Of a DNA stretch of 64,000 nucleotides, positions 1-11,162 are shown one piece after another (positions within the stretch are counted from its first letter, which is position 1; each line of letters starts with the position of its first letter). The translations under genes and the position numbers were made by a program. Under the pieces are notes generated by a model that was given only the letters and a program-made list of their open reading frames with translations, made no database searches and was not told the origin of the DNA. The DNA is from Microvelia longipes (lineage: Eukaryota > Arthropoda > Insecta > Hemiptera > Veliidae). The stretch covers positions 11,622,465-11,686,464 of the forward strand of contig JACMZG010001913.1 of the NCBI GenBank assembly GCA_018340805.1. The letters run 5' to 3'.

Positions 1-745
1 ATATCGGTTACGGGGTACCTAGGAAAAATCCTTAACACATTACATTCGCTACGCACATCCTAAGTACTTCGTACCAGCTTCGCTTTTACTTACAATATAA
101 AAATCACCAAATTTATACTGCTACATGTCTTTGGACTGGCTTCGTTCGTCTTTAGACAGTAAATACATTAGTGGTCACCCATCCAGGCACTGGCCTCGCT
201 CTATGCTTTTTAACCTTTATGAGCCAATAAGAAACGCTGATATACTTGTCGCATTCAAACGAAATTTCAACTAAATTTAATGATTTTCCGATTATTTACA
301 ATTTAAAAGAAGCGTATAAACATCATTCCTTTAAAATTGAACTAATGCTAATATGAGATTAAACTTAACACATTCTTATATATGTTTACATGTGTTCCAA
401 ATCTCTAATCGATCCAATCATTTTCCCCGTGTTATGACTTTTTGGTGAATTTCAGTCATTCATAAATTCCAGCTGATGAATGCAGCCGGAATTTATAAAA
501 AATATTTTGCGGATAGCACAATGAGACTTAAAGGTTGATTTTTATACCATGTTTCAACTCTCTGTTCAAATATCCTAGGAGCTACGATGATGAGACACTG
601 ACATATACACACAGCCACATATACAGGCAATTTAGTGAAAACCACCCACGAGGTTTTAAAACACCTAAAATGGATAATTTAGGTAATATTCCAGTTTTGA
701 ATTTTAATCTACGAATTAAATAAGAAATTTAATTATTTTTTAATA
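1..745. mobile_element. Dispersed repeat family A, copy 1
   Basis: The segment opens with a block containing cggggtacct, followed by tcgctacgc-type motifs. It ends with an 'aggagctac...cacacagccac' block and a 'cacgaggttttaaa' block. The same succession of blocks recurs at 8311-9390 and in part at 6338-6690, so this is an interspersed element cut by the window start. No coding capacity is visible. The class is unknown; non-autonomous is inferred from the lack of any ORF. Confidence 0.55.
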
Positions 746-1194
746 TTTTACATCTTAAAAAACATTAGGTTTTAAGGAAATATGGTGTCTAACTTGTTTT
801 TCAACTACTATATAGCATGACTCATTCTTATATAATTCACTATATATTTGACATATAAAATGAGTCTACATATCGCACACATGTAATACATCAAATACCT
901 TAAAATATAAAGATACTTGTAAAGATTTGTTTGTGAAAAAAGGTCATAACTAGTCTTGTCTTTATACTTGATAATAATTATGAACTTGTTTGTAATTAAT
1001 CAATTAAGTTATCACGTTAATTCTAGAAAAAGTGATGTATAAACTTGAAAGCTTTTTTGCATAGAAGTACAATTTTGTTGAAAAAGTTTTTACAGACAAT
1101 ACTGTCATCACTATATAGAAAATAAATCCACTAAGGTATTAAACAGTAATTGCTATCATCAGCATCATGTATAAATAAAGAAACAGGTAATCAC
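746..1194. other. AT-rich intron or flank, no gene seen
   Basis: AT-rich DNA downstream of the WD40 exon on the minus strand, so presumably intron of the same gene. No exon, tRNA or clear repeat is seen. Confidence 0.4.
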
Positions 1195-1366
1195 CAATTG
1201 AGAGAATGCGACTGCTGAAACTCCGACTTCAAATTCACCCATACCAAATACATAAAGAGTTAAAAGCGTTTCCGTCGACCATATCCTTATATGAGCTTGC
1301 GTTTTTCTATTTCTTCCACCGCGTTGACCTGAGGCTACCATTTCTCTACTTGGGTGTACTTCCATA
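1195..1366 (-). CDS. Dcx-emap: DCX-EMAP exon: first WD40 repeat
   Basis: This 172-nt exon encodes [14 protein letters not shown], then [20 protein letters not shown] and [12 protein letters not shown]. That is the EMAP/EML pattern HP-x-ATGQ, AHIRVWD, LHVxGxGxFE-GVxxxAFS at the start of the WD40 propeller. The acceptor is a TTTCTGTTTTAG tract ending at 1367, and the donor GTGATT begins at 1194. The first base completes a Cys codon split with the exon at 3115-3264, giving HTEDIQ-C-MEVHP, which matches the family. The protein binds microtubules through its tandem beta-propeller. The remaining WD40 repeats lie off the left edge. Confidence 0.9.
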
Positions 1367-3114
1367 CTAAAACAGAAATCATATGAAGTGTAAAGTAGAA
1401 GGATAAAATTCAATTCTGTTCCACATAAAAGTCTTTGATGTGGCGTTCAAAGTAGGTGTATGACTGTATAGAAGCAAGTTTGGGCTTGAATTATTTCGTC
1501 TATTGTCATACAAATAAAATTCTATTTCATGCTCTAATTATAGGCATTTACTATAATTTAACATAATAATACAGCCAAAACTTTTTGTTTACCAGATGTA
1601 ACACGGGAGTTAAAAGTGGTTAGAGATGATATATGATGCAGTAAAAGGCAATTAGAGTTGTTTATTGATAGACAGATGATCGTTAATTTGATTAATTAAT
1701 CGGTAACAGGTGATCGTAATTCATACGCATTTAAAACGTTACGGTTCTTGCGCCGTATTTGTTTAGTCGATCAAGTGAGATTACGTGATTACTGATACCG
1801 CCAAAACATCACGTATTTTATGGTAAAGGTTCACTTGGGTTATAAGAAAGTTTAAAACAAAAAATATATTAAATTAAATTGTGCTTTCTTTCCACAACAA
1901 TAAAGTTACACTAAAAAATATACATTTCAAAAGTTATTTGATGAAAAAAGGTAATATTTAAGAGAAATAAAAGTTCGACAAGAAAGTTATCCCTTAAATA
2001 AGATCGCCTCTGAAGGTGCACCCAGCATATCGGGGGATCGATCTAGATTTTATCTCCCTAGATCTAGCGTATCGGACTGGATTCCCTCCGCATGGTTCTT
2101 ACAGCGTATGTAACCGTATTTTGATATCGTACTTAATACGATCCGCGGATTTGGAATACTGTGTTAACGTACTAAGAAACAGTATACAAGAGATGGTTAG
2201 AAGGACAAGGTTTAAAGGCGGTTATATCTTAAATGGTAACTCTAAAATGTCACATCAGAATAAGTTTATTAAAAAGTATCTTGTTTTAGTAACTTTAACA
2301 AGGAACTCTACTTGTGTACCCAAGGTAAATTAAATTATTGAGGAGGGCTCATGAGGGGTCTCAGAGGTCGTAATTTCCATCGGCACTCGGGAGTATGAAT
2401 TCTCCTGGAGACTCAGTGCGTATACTGTGACTGTGTATACTGTACACAGTGTAACTGGCAGTGTATACTGTCAAAATTTCAGGTCTCCAGCCTTCGTCAC
2501 AGCCTCAGGAGAATGTGGGCGTGTCCTAATTCTCTGGGCTTTAATTTTCCTACTGAAATGATCCCTCCTCTATTTATGAATTGATATTCATAAATGGTTA
2601 AATGGAGTAAATAGCGTTTTCTAAAAATGGGGATTAATCCATTTAATCTTAAAAACGTGTGGTTTCCGTTTTTTAGGTAGTGGTATGCCCTAAAATTTTA
2701 AGGGGTATAGAAAGAATTTCAGGGCGGTACTTCTAACAACTTTCAAGAGGACCTGGTGGCACACTAGATCCACATAAGAGATCTTAGTGCCTTGGATATA
2801 ATTTCCACAAGGAAAAAAAGGCACCTAACTAAAATATAATATAGACAATATATCTGTCAACACATTATAATATCTCTTTTCTTTTATCGCTTGTTTTATA
2901 AATAACTGTTATATAATATCATTACTAATTGCCTATTATAACTTTACTAATTGACTATTATAACTTTACTTATAATTTTACTAATTTACTTTTATATTGA
3001 CTATTATAACTTTCCTAATTGACTATTTTAATGACTATTATAATTTTACTGATTGACTATTATAATGACTATTATAACTTTACTAATTGACTATTATATT
3101 AGTATAATATTAAC
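1367..3114 (-). other. Intron between HELP and WD40 exons
   Basis: Phase-2 intron on the minus strand. It holds a gtgtatactg-rich patch near 2400-2475 and a degenerate tandem repeat at 2928-3100. An open frame of 105 codons at 2016-2333 (+) has no recognisable similarity and is not called. Confidence 0.6.
2928..3100. repeat. Degenerate tandem repeat, about 22-bp unit
   Basis: Repeated variants of 'taattgactattataacttt' follow each other with indels across this stretch of the intron. It is non-coding. Confidence 0.65.
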
Positions 3115-3264
3115 CATTGTATATCCTCGGTATGACCAGTATAATGCCTCTGCTGCTCTTCATCTCTGTCGTATAGAACAGCTACAGCTGCAACGTAGTA
3201 AAGTAATTCCCCCGTTGGAAGCACCCATAAGTTTCTCTTACTATCCACACCTCTGTAACCATAT
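3115..3264 (-). CDS. Dcx-emap: DCX-EMAP exon: HELP motif
   Basis: This 150-nt exon encodes [20 protein letters not shown], then [20 protein letters not shown], then TGHTEDIQ. It is a clear HELP motif (hydrophobic EMAP-like protein): [30 protein letters not shown] packs into the first beta-propeller of EMAP/EML proteins and is diagnostic of the family. The acceptor is ATGCAG ending at 3265 and the donor GTTAAT starts at 3114. The first base joins W-V from the upstream exon to give NWVYGYRG, as in EML proteins. The last two bases start a Cys codon completed by the next exon, so the frame holds through both junctions. Confidence 0.93.
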
Positions 3265-3298
3265 CTGCATTTAGAAGTAAGAGTTAAGGAAAACATAT

Positions 3299-3418
3299 AC
3301 GTAAAAATAATGCGTAAAAGAAGAGAAACGGTACGTTAAAAATACGAAGAAAAACAATACGTAAAAATAATGCGTAAAAGAAGAAAAACGGTACGTTAAA
3401 AATTCGAAGAAAAACAAT
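3299..3418. repeat. 60-bp tandem duplication
   Basis: Two adjacent, nearly identical 60-bp units (3299-3358 and 3359-3418) begin acgtaaaaataatgcgtaaa. A partial third start follows. They lie just upstream of the HELP exon, inside an intron. Confidence 0.85.
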
Positions 3419-3997
3419 ACGTACAAATTATGAATACCGAATACTACAGAAAACACTCATATCAACGCAAATGCATATCTATTGGAAGATCCTGATTTGA
3501 GTAACTAAGTAAGACAGTGGGTAATTACTGAATAGTTTGAAATTTGGTGTCAAGCCAAAAGCTAGGATTTGCTACAAAAATTAACTGCTAAGGCTAAGCC
3601 AATTTACAATTTTTTTAAAGCAGTTAATTTACACTTTGACTCCTCAGGCGCAACCGAGGAATGCAAATAGCTTGTATACATATTAGTCATTTTTCCTTTC
3701 CTGCCTATTTGCATACAATATTTTATTTGATCACACTTAGAGGGCACGGCCCTCAAAAATTATATTTTTTGCTTCATACTACTTCAAACCTGTGAAATGT
3801 ATTTTCAGCCAAAACAGTTTTTTTGGTCGGACATCCCAAAATTTAAAAATTAGTGGGCTCTAAAATACTGGAGAAATTATTCAAAACTACTGTAATTTAT
3901 TGGCCCCGAAATTAAGGGTACCCGACTCCAAATAACTGATAAACTAATAAAAAAAAAATTAAAAGTACTAATTAAAAGTACGTAATTAAAAGGATAC
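3419..3997 (-). other. Intron, no further feature
   Basis: Phase-2 intron between the pre-HELP exon and the HELP exon. No repeat or ORF of note is seen apart from the 60-bp duplication. Confidence 0.5.
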
Positions 3998-4136
3998 ACC
4001 CAGTTTAACAGAAGTCTTTTGTCTGGCGGTGAGTTATCATGCGGCGGGTGGTGAAGAGGTGGATAAAACGTCCTTCTTATCCCTCTAATTGTAACTCGTA
4101 TTGGTTCTTCTTTTAAAACTTCAAGTAATGTGTAAT
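3998..4136 (-). CDS. Dcx-emap: DCX-EMAP exon: linker before HELP
   Basis: This 139-nt exon encodes [20 protein letters not shown], then [20 protein letters not shown], then LLLNWV. The C-terminal KRLLLNWV fuses in frame to YGYRG of the HELP exon, matching the K-L-x-L-x-WVYGYRG approach to HELP in EML proteins. The acceptor is TTTTCGTTTCAG ending at 4137 and the donor GTATCC starts at 3997. Entry is phase 1 and exit is phase 2. It is too short to stand out as an ORF and was found by splice phase and family pattern. Confidence 0.85.
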
Positions 4137-4689
4137 CTGAAACGAAAATAAACGAAATTAAAGAGGTTGAAAGACATTAGGAAAAAGAGATTAAGTTTTA
4201 GAATCTTGCTATAAGTTATAAGCTAATACATGAAATAACCTATAAGAAGGTTATATCATGTCCCTAATGCAATAAGGAAATAATAAAAGCAAGTGTACAA
4301 ATCATTACTATAATTGGTTTAGTTGATAATGGCATGATTTCTAATGATTGAGACTAGTGAGGGCGAAAGAATGGGGCCAGGTACCAGAGCTAGCTTCGAC
4401 ACAATTTTAGGGGGAATTGGTCGAGCCAGCTTTGATGGCCCGAGGCTAAGCTACAACGGAAGTTAAGTAAAATAATGTCCGACAGAGAGAGAGGGGGGCG
4501 GTTAAACAACATATGGAAATACCATACTATAATTTGCGAAACAAGATTGAATCCAGATCAAGACTGGCGCTTCCCCGATCTCCAAGTAGGAGGGGGGAGT
4601 CAGAGTCGCGAGACAGGACCCCCCCCCCCCACTTCGTCACATGATGCAAAGAATGTAATTAATGGAACAAGTAAAATATTTGTGCTTAC
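4137..4689 (-). other. Intron
   Basis: Phase-1 intron. It contains a C-rich run at about 4620-4630 and no other feature. The open frame at 4475-4750 (+) is antisense to the exon at its right end and is not a gene. Confidence 0.5.
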
Positions 4690-4921
4690 CATTGGCAGTA
4701 GTTCTAATTTCAGGTTGTTCCATATAAAGAGCTCTTGGTCTACTTTTTGACCTAGCTCTTCGTCTAACTGGTACGTGACCGTTGGTAAGAGGCTCAACTA
4801 AAACAGGTCCCGCTATTGCTCCTCTTGACCGGCTTCTTCTTACAGGTGACATTGGTCCTGAACCTAAATAAAATGTATCTACGTCGGCTAATTCGTTACG
4901 TAATTGGCTAAATGATCGTAC
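4690..4921 (-). CDS. Dcx-emap: DCX-EMAP exon: end of DCX domain plus basic linker
   Basis: This 232-nt exon opens VRSFSQLRNELADVDTFYLG SGP, the closing strand of a doublecortin domain (S-x-L-L-DVD-Y-x-GSGP). A linker rich in Arg and Ser follows (VRRSRSRG, VRRRARSKSRPR) and probably contributes electrostatic microtubule binding. The acceptor CTGTTTTAG ends at 4922 and the donor ATG|GTAAGC begins at 4689. Entry is phase 0, continuing SGQE from the DCX exon. Exit is phase 1, feeding the exon at 3998-4136. The frame stays open from acceptor to donor. Confidence 0.87.
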
Positions 4922-6076
4922 CTAAAACAGATAATAATAAATTCTCTTGAGCGCAGTTATATAACATGTTGATAAGTAGTAGAAATGAATCCTTTTAAAT
5001 GCCAATCTAGAGCCATACAAAAATCTGCATGGGCCTAGATTTTTGATTTCTAACATTTTAGGAAAAAGTGCTGGCTTAGAATGAGTTGCTAGCCTACGTG
5101 AATTGTTACAACATATGAACTCCATCTACCCATCAATAAGTTTACGATAGAAAAGAGGATAATAGATCACTGCCTTTTCTAGATATGCTTGTGATTAAGA
5201 AAGAAAATGATAACTAGGACACCGCAAACCGCACGGGTCTATCGCAAACCTACGCATACGGACAGATATCTTCACGCGAACTCCCATCATCATCCAGAAC
5301 AGAGGATGGCTCTTGTCTCTCTCCATGGTCTCAAGAGACTTTAAAATTAGTGAAAAAGAATCCTGAGAACAGGAGATCAGCCACCGATTACGTCATTCAA
5401 TGAAAACCCCCCATTTGTCAGCTCATCAGCCGAACAGGACGCTCCTTCGTTCACGAACTTTAAGTGGATTACATCACACTGGACATTTGAACCCTAATAT
5501 CCCTTGTCATGTCTATAATGTTCGTCCTCAAAGACAACGTTAGAGACAGGAATAAATAGGGCAATCTCGTCTCCAATCTTCAGTTCAATTTTGTAGAGTA
5601 TTGTGTTTTTCCTTAAAGATGCCTCCCACTGTGGAAGGGAAACTTTATCTACATTTACGTGGTCACCACTGAAAGCTCTAAATCTTTATAACAACCACGG
5701 GAACTTACACAGTTTGTTATATATAAATATGTGTGGGTAAGAAGTAGTGTAAGAGTTTCTACCTTGCGCATGGCGAACGATAACTTTCGAACACTTTCTC
5801 AAATTTAAAGCAAACTTGTATGTTGTTTGGCGAGATGTTGTGAAAGTTACCGGCTAAAAGCCGCATTCATAACCTTTGAGGGGGCAGAGGTGGAGTGGAC
5901 AGTTTTATTGACGTGAGAAGGTATAATAAGCTCCTTCTCATTTATTAAAACTTCTTGCTCTAGACGCCCTGAACGGCCTGAACCCAACTGCTTAAAAACC
6001 AACAAGATCGATGAATTCCGTGCTAATTTAAATATAAACTACTCCAAGTTTTAGATTAAAATTTAAGATGAATTAC
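4922..6076 (-). other. Intron, no gene seen
   Basis: Phase-0 intron between the two DCX exons. It includes a less AT-rich patch at about 5220-5480 without a coding pattern that I recognise. Confidence 0.5.
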
Positions 6077-6193
6077 CTCTTGACCGGAAACTGTGATCAT
6101 TTTTCTTGCTCCGTTCATTTTAAGAACTTGACCTAAATCTTCGACAACTTCTTCAAAAGGTTGTGTTGTTCTCAAATTTAGTAACACTCGGCA
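6077..6193 (-). CDS. Dcx-emap: DCX-EMAP exon: doublecortin domain, middle part
   Basis: This 117-nt exon (39 codons, phase 0 at both ends) encodes [20 protein letters not shown], then [19 protein letters not shown]. It matches the doublecortin core R-x-LL-N-R-x-FE-VL-DL then the GAR-x-x-T-G-x-E turn, and is completed by VRSFSQL in the next exon. DCX domains bind between tubulin protofilaments. The acceptor TTTTTTTACAG ends at 6194 and the donor GTAATTC starts at 6076. The N-terminal strand of the domain (usual motif VYxNGD) was not found upstream in this window, so at least one 5' exon is missing or far away. Confidence 0.9.
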
Positions 6194-6337
6194 CTGTAAA
6201 AAAATATTGTTAAATACTAAGAAAATAAAAGATTTTTATTAATGTACATTTATTATGTTTCAAATTGCATCTTAATGTAGTCTTGCTTTCTTCGTTGATT
6301 CGAAATAATAAGTTACAAACGAAACAATCTCAAAAAA

Positions 6338-6690
6338 GGTATGGGGTAACTCGGAACTTTTCCTCACCAAATTGACGCTTTGTTCATCCTCACCAATTAG
6401 AATTCGCTTCGCTCGTACTCAGACAATAAATACATTCGTCTTTCCAGATGTCACCCATCTAAATACTCACCTTGTTCGATGCTGCTAACTTAAATGATCC
6501 AACATGAATCATTTAGGTTGAAAAGAAATTTAGTATATTTATGTATTAGGTAAATCTGTACTTTTGTACCGAATTTCGACGCTTCGTTCGGCCTCAGATA
6601 TTAAATACATCCGTTTCATTTCTATTGGTGAAACGGACCTCCTTCCTAATCAGTGGATATATTTGTCCTATTGTAACGAAACATCCATAC
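6338..6690. mobile_element. Dispersed repeat family A, truncated copy 2
   Basis: Blocks such as gggtaactcggaacttttcc, ttcgcttcgctcgtactcag and gatgtcacccatct match the 5' part of the copy at 8311-9390. The 3' half is absent and runs into a microsatellite. Confidence 0.5.
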
Positions 6691-6704
6691 ACACTCACAC
6701 ACAC

Positions 6705-6739
6705 ATCGTATATTATATATATTATATATATATATATAA

Positions 6740-6770
<31 letters not shown>
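6705..6770. repeat. AT microsatellite
   Basis: Nearly pure (TA)n with a few interruptions. Confidence 0.9.
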
Positions 6771-6875
6771 GTACATCCTTTCCTTCTATATTTTTAACCA
6801 TCTGTAAGTTATTTTAATTGTTGTTTATAATCTTATGATTTGTTTTTCTATTTCCTTATTGTTTGTTTTTAATAA

Positions 6876-6914
6876 TATAATATATATATATATATATATT
6901 ATATGTATATGTAT

Positions 6915-6955
<41 letters not shown>
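6876..6955. repeat. AT then GT microsatellite
   Basis: (AT)n followed by a long (GT)n tract. It immediately precedes the family B repeat at 6961, just as an AT tract precedes the family B copy at 24045. Confidence 0.9.
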
Positions 6956-6960
<5 letters not shown>

Positions 6961-6961
<1 letters not shown>

Positions 6962-7200
6962 AAGCCATTTATTTGCATAAACAAATAACAATACAATTAA
7001 ACATTCACTGCAAAACGTATTTTTTCGTGCTTGCGGACCTCTTAAACGGATTTTGGGCACACTCCCGCGTCAAGCTCTAGCCATGACACCTATTCCATTA
7101 GTGATTTTTCTTTAAGTTAATTTGCTAAAAAGGACGGGTAGTACAACCTTAATAACAATAATTTAGTTAGTTAAAAATAAACCTTCATATAAAACTGTGC
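6961..7200. mobile_element. Dispersed repeat family B, copy 1
   Basis: It shares gacctcttaaacggattttg, gacacctattccattagtga, tttttctttaagtt and ttagttagttaaaaataaac, in the same order, with 24045-24270. Both copies lie directly downstream of an AT-rich microsatellite. No ORF is present. The class is unknown. Confidence 0.65.
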
Positions 7201-7658
7201 TTCCAAGTTTTAACTAAGTATGTGTTATTTTATACCATTGACCCTTAATTGAAACTAGCAGCCGACACGAAAGCGCTTAAATTCCTATTTGCGTTTTAAA
7301 AATAAAGACTTTCTGCATCACGCCAAAGGAGTTAATATTAATTTATGAATGCTAGAGTTTTTAATTTTAGAGAAAATTTACATATGGATTTATGTAGCAT
7401 AGATTTTGCTTTGGTCACAGAGGGAGAGAGTGCCTCTTATTTAACTCTAGTCAGTTTGCTAATAATTTGGAATTTCTTTACATTTGTAGAACTTAAACAA
7501 ATCATTGCGCCGAAGCTGAGCTTGGTATCGATAACTTGGAACGCCATATATCGATACCGGGATTTTAAGCCTGGCTAGGACAGGTATTTGTTATGTGATT
7601 TTTTCAAGATAGAAAGCTAATTAGATTGGGGTTGTGGAGAGGGTAGATTTTTGTTTCT

Positions 7659-7917
7659 GGACGTTTCTATAATAATAATAATAATGCCCGTTTAGAGCCT
7701 TGCGGCGTATCAGGGATAACCCCTGCGGGAACATTATCGGGTGGTAATAGCAACCGTTACGCTCAAAGTTTATTCAAAAGTTGGCAATAATTTATCTAAA
7801 CAATAATCTTCTATAAACTAAGAGTGTAACCTGGGATGCGAACCCCAGATCTCCGTGGAATCAAAGGTCAGTATAAAGACTATCGCTCTAACGACCTCGG
7901 CCACGGACGTTTCTATA
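7659..7917 (-). mobile_element. tRNA-derived SINE, copy 1, with 13-bp TSD
   Basis: The 13-bp direct repeat ggacgtttctata occurs at 7659-7671 and 7905-7917 and brackets an element of about 233 bp. Read on the minus strand, it starts GTGGCCGAGGTCGTTAGAGC (tRNA Ser/Leu-like A box). It carries GGGGTTCGCATCCC (B box) and ends in (ATT)n. This is a pol III SINE head, body and tail with the target duplication expected from LINE-driven insertion. Confidence 0.88.
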
Positions 7918-8310
7918 GGACATGATAACATTCGAACGATTTCTCAAATCAATATAAAACTTTTTGCAAAAATCTACCTTGTTAATGTCCCAAACCCACA
8001 ATAATGACACCAAAAACATTTTAAAAATTTACAAGCCTTTTTATGTTCAAATCAGGCTGGAATGTGAAGGGGCCGATGTGCGAAGTGCCAAAGCCGCAGA
8101 GTGGCCAAGATGCCGGTGGCCCCTTCTTTTAGCTCACAAGATACAAAGAGTATGTTTATAGCAAGGATCAGTAATTAAGAGAATGACGCGGAAAGGGAAC
8201 TTTGCGGACTTTATAAACGTATTGTAACACAGAGAAATAAAAACAAACTTACCTTCCTCAGTAAGGTTATAGCAAAAGGCTCGAAACGCTTATCATAATA
8301 CAAAAAAAAA

Positions 8311-9390
8311 TCGGGTACGGGGTACCTCGGAACTTTTCCTCATCAAATCAGATTCGCTACGCTCATCCTGTGTAGCGTAGCTCATTCCTGCCTCGGACTC
8401 GCATTGCTCGTCCTAAAAATATGCAATTCGCCAAATTTAAACTCCAGCATGTCTTCAGACTCTCTTCGCTTGTCCTCAGATGGTAAATGTATCCGTTTCA
8501 TTCTCAGCGGTCACCCATACAGCACGGACCATGCTCAATAGTGCTTAACTTTTATGATCCAACAAAGACCATAGATATACTTGTCATATTAAGACGAAAC
8601 TTCGTGTTTGTATTTGTAACGTAAAGGTATAATATAAAAAAAATAAAATGCCTGTTTTAGGGCCTTTCGGCCCATCAGGGTATTCACCCTGCGGGAACCA
8701 CCTCAGTTAGGTGGTATCTACTACACTCTAAGTTAATTAAAGTTGGCGAAATCTTCTTAATAAAAATACCATTCTTAAAATCTTAGAGCATAGCCCGGGC
8801 TGCGAACGCCGGACCTCCGGTACCGAAATCGGACGCCTTTACGATCACGGCCACGGAAGCAGACTAATATACTTACTTATATACTTACTTATACTAAAGG
8901 TATAATATATTTGTGCTAAATTTCAACTGAATTTTTTCCATTTTTTAAAAAAACGTACACAAATCATTTGATAACAATTAAACTAATGGTGATAATGAAA
9001 TGAAACTTAGCACATAAGTTAGTATTGTACAAGCGTGCCACCGTCTCAATTTGATCGCATCATTTTTTCACGTTTTATGATTTTTCTAAATTTTTGCTGA
9101 GTCATTATTGCAAGTTAATGACATCATAAAATAATTATTTTCCGAATAGCACAACCATACTCATACTCATTTTCGTAGAAATATTTAACTCTCTAGCATA
9201 ATACACTAGGAGCTACAATGATAACACAGACACACACATACACATACAGACCTAAGACTTTTTAAAAACCACTTACGAGGCATAAACACCTGAAACGAAT
9301 AATTCCGGTGATATCCCGGTTTCGGAATTTTTTCAAACACAATACTTTTCCTATATACCTACGGTATAAATGAGGAAAGGTAAAAACGTT
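8311..9390. mobile_element. Dispersed repeat family A, longest copy
   Basis: This is the most complete copy. It starts near cgggtacggggtacctcgg and runs through the cacacatacacatacagacc block to a 3' terminus with a hairpin-forming ttttcctatatacctacggt ... gaggaaa. A SINE interrupts it at 8622-8909. The terminal hairpin also recurs at 11550-11590 and 19340-19370. No coding frame is visible. A hairpin end would fit several non-autonomous DNA element types, so no class is assigned. Confidence 0.6.
8622..8909 (-). mobile_element. tRNA-derived SINE, copy 2, nested in family A, 15-bp TSD
   Basis: The 15-bp direct repeat taaaggtataatata lies at 8622-8636 and 8895-8909. The minus strand shows CCGTGGCCGTGATCGTAAAG (A-box region), GGCGTTCGCAGCCC (B box), a shared 3' body ending near GGCATTTTATTTTTTT, and AT-rich 5' flank. 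It is the same family as 7659-7917 and clearly younger than the host element. Confidence 0.88.
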
Positions 9391-9949
9391 TAGAACGAGT
9401 TAGGTACATTACTTTTTACTTTTAGCGTTTAACCTACAGTAAGAAAGCATCTGCCGGAAGGTAAGTTTGACTTAAATTCTAAGCCCTACGCAGTTAATTT
9501 AGAGATTGCAAGCATGCGCATTTTGTACAAGACTGTTGTTTTTGACATGTGTTTTGTGATGGATTCTTCTCTATTTTCTTATCCTTAACGGGGCCACTAT
9601 GTCATATGGCAACACGACTCGGCACGTCATCCCGCTCATTAAAGATCTTTGATTTAAAGCCATAATCTATTTATTTATACTAGGAATATAAGCAAAAATT
9701 TTTGTTCGTTAGACAAATTACTATCAACAGTTTGTTGTGCGTCCAATATCAAGTCTACGTACTTTCATATTGACCCAATGATATGTAGGGGTGAGTTTGT
9801 GTCTTGCCTCTTGGACACGCAAACACAACATTATAGTAAAATGTAAGACACGATTTCTTTTCTTAATAATTATTGATCAAGTTAAATTTTAACTATTTAT
9901 CTAGAACCGTATATAAAATAAGTTATTAAGATTTTAAATTAATCTTTTT
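9391..9949. other. No feature seen
   Basis: Unremarkable AT-rich intergenic or intronic sequence. Confidence 0.4.
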
Positions 9950-10121
9950 AAGATATTAAGTATCTCAGAACATGTACGGTTGTACACTGCTTAAGATAAT
10001 AAGTATCTCAGAACATGTAAGCTTGTACACTGCTTAAGATATTACGTATCTCAGAACATGTACGCTTGTACACTGCTTAAGACATTACGTATCTCAGAAC
10101 ACGTACGCTTGTACACTTCTT
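9950..10121. repeat. 43-bp tandem repeat, four copies
   Basis: Units at 9950-9992, 9993-10035, 10036-10078 and 10079-10121 each contain gtatctcagaacatgta and cttgtacactgctt, with a few substitutions between them. The first three have a palindromic acatgt core that reads acacgt in the last unit. Confidence 0.92.
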
Positions 10122-11162
10122 CATGCGATTAATTAAAGCAAATCAGAAAAGGACATTTTTATCGGTTTAGTATGAAGATACTAAATTATTAGTTTGTGTT
10201 TCTGCACTTGTACTAATATATTTCCTATGTCAGCTTCGGCTTAAGAGATGTTAATAGTATTTCCCTCGGCATAACATTGGGCTCTAAGTTAAATGATTCT
10301 GGCGGGGTGGTAATCAACCCGGGCGAATTCCTTTTGGAATTCTTGCTTTCTTAAGCATCGATCTAGTTCTTCAATAAATAAATAATCTTTTTTTTTCTTT
10401 ATAAATTTCCGAGCAGAATTCAATTGAAAATTGTCAATTTAAATATAAAAGTAAATAATAGACCACTAAATAAATTAAATTCCTGCCTTGTTAAATAAAT
10501 AACTATTACTGCCCCAATATTATGTGACAAGTTGTATCAAAACTCTTTTATTGCCTACATTAGTTTTTAAAATGTATATTTTTTTATTTAATGTATTTAT
10601 CAAATAAATATACATATTTTTATGCTTTTACAAAATTAATAATATAAAAATCAACAAACAAATAATTAAAATATAGGTTAAAAAAATACAGTGTTAACAC
10701 GTTGTCCACTTTCTAATTTTAGGTCATAATTATTTGTTTAAATTTTCCGTTGCTGTGCCCGTAGCTTTAAAATTTCTGGGTCTATTTTACAGAGTAATCA
10801 TTGTTTTCACTTTAAGTTGTTGTATTCAATCATCAAGAAAGCGTGTCTGTCCGTTCCCTAGTGTAAATATTTGCTACCGGCCTTTTTCGAATGTCGTTGA
10901 TGGGATTTTAATAAAATGTTAATTAAATTTAGGGTAAGGTCTCATAAATTGCTAAGCATAATATATAAATAAATCTTATAGATTATTTATAAATATAAAT
11001 AAATCTATATTACTTATTGTAAGTTTGGGCTATAATTATTTTAATATTAACTTGCATTTGTTTTGAATTGTTTTTTGCCTTGTTTGGTATGTATGTTTTT
11101 ATTTCTGTTATTTTTTTTTTTTTTGGAATTGGTTTATAGTTTTGTTTAGTTCTTATTAGATT
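10122..11162. other. No gene seen
   Basis: AT-rich. It includes a short palindrome gaattccttttggaattc near 10325 and T-rich tracts leading into the motif at 11163. The 62-codon open frame at 10734-10922 has no recognisable features. Confidence 0.4.

Noticed and set aside
2016..2333. 105-codon plus-strand frame
   Set aside because: Lies inside a DCX-EMAP intron, with no recognisable motif and unremarkable codon use.
8041..8150. GC-rich patch with inverted ggggcc / ggcccc ends, considered as an exon of DCX-EMAP
   Set aside because: No frame matches the doublecortin N-terminal motif; more likely a repeat fragment.
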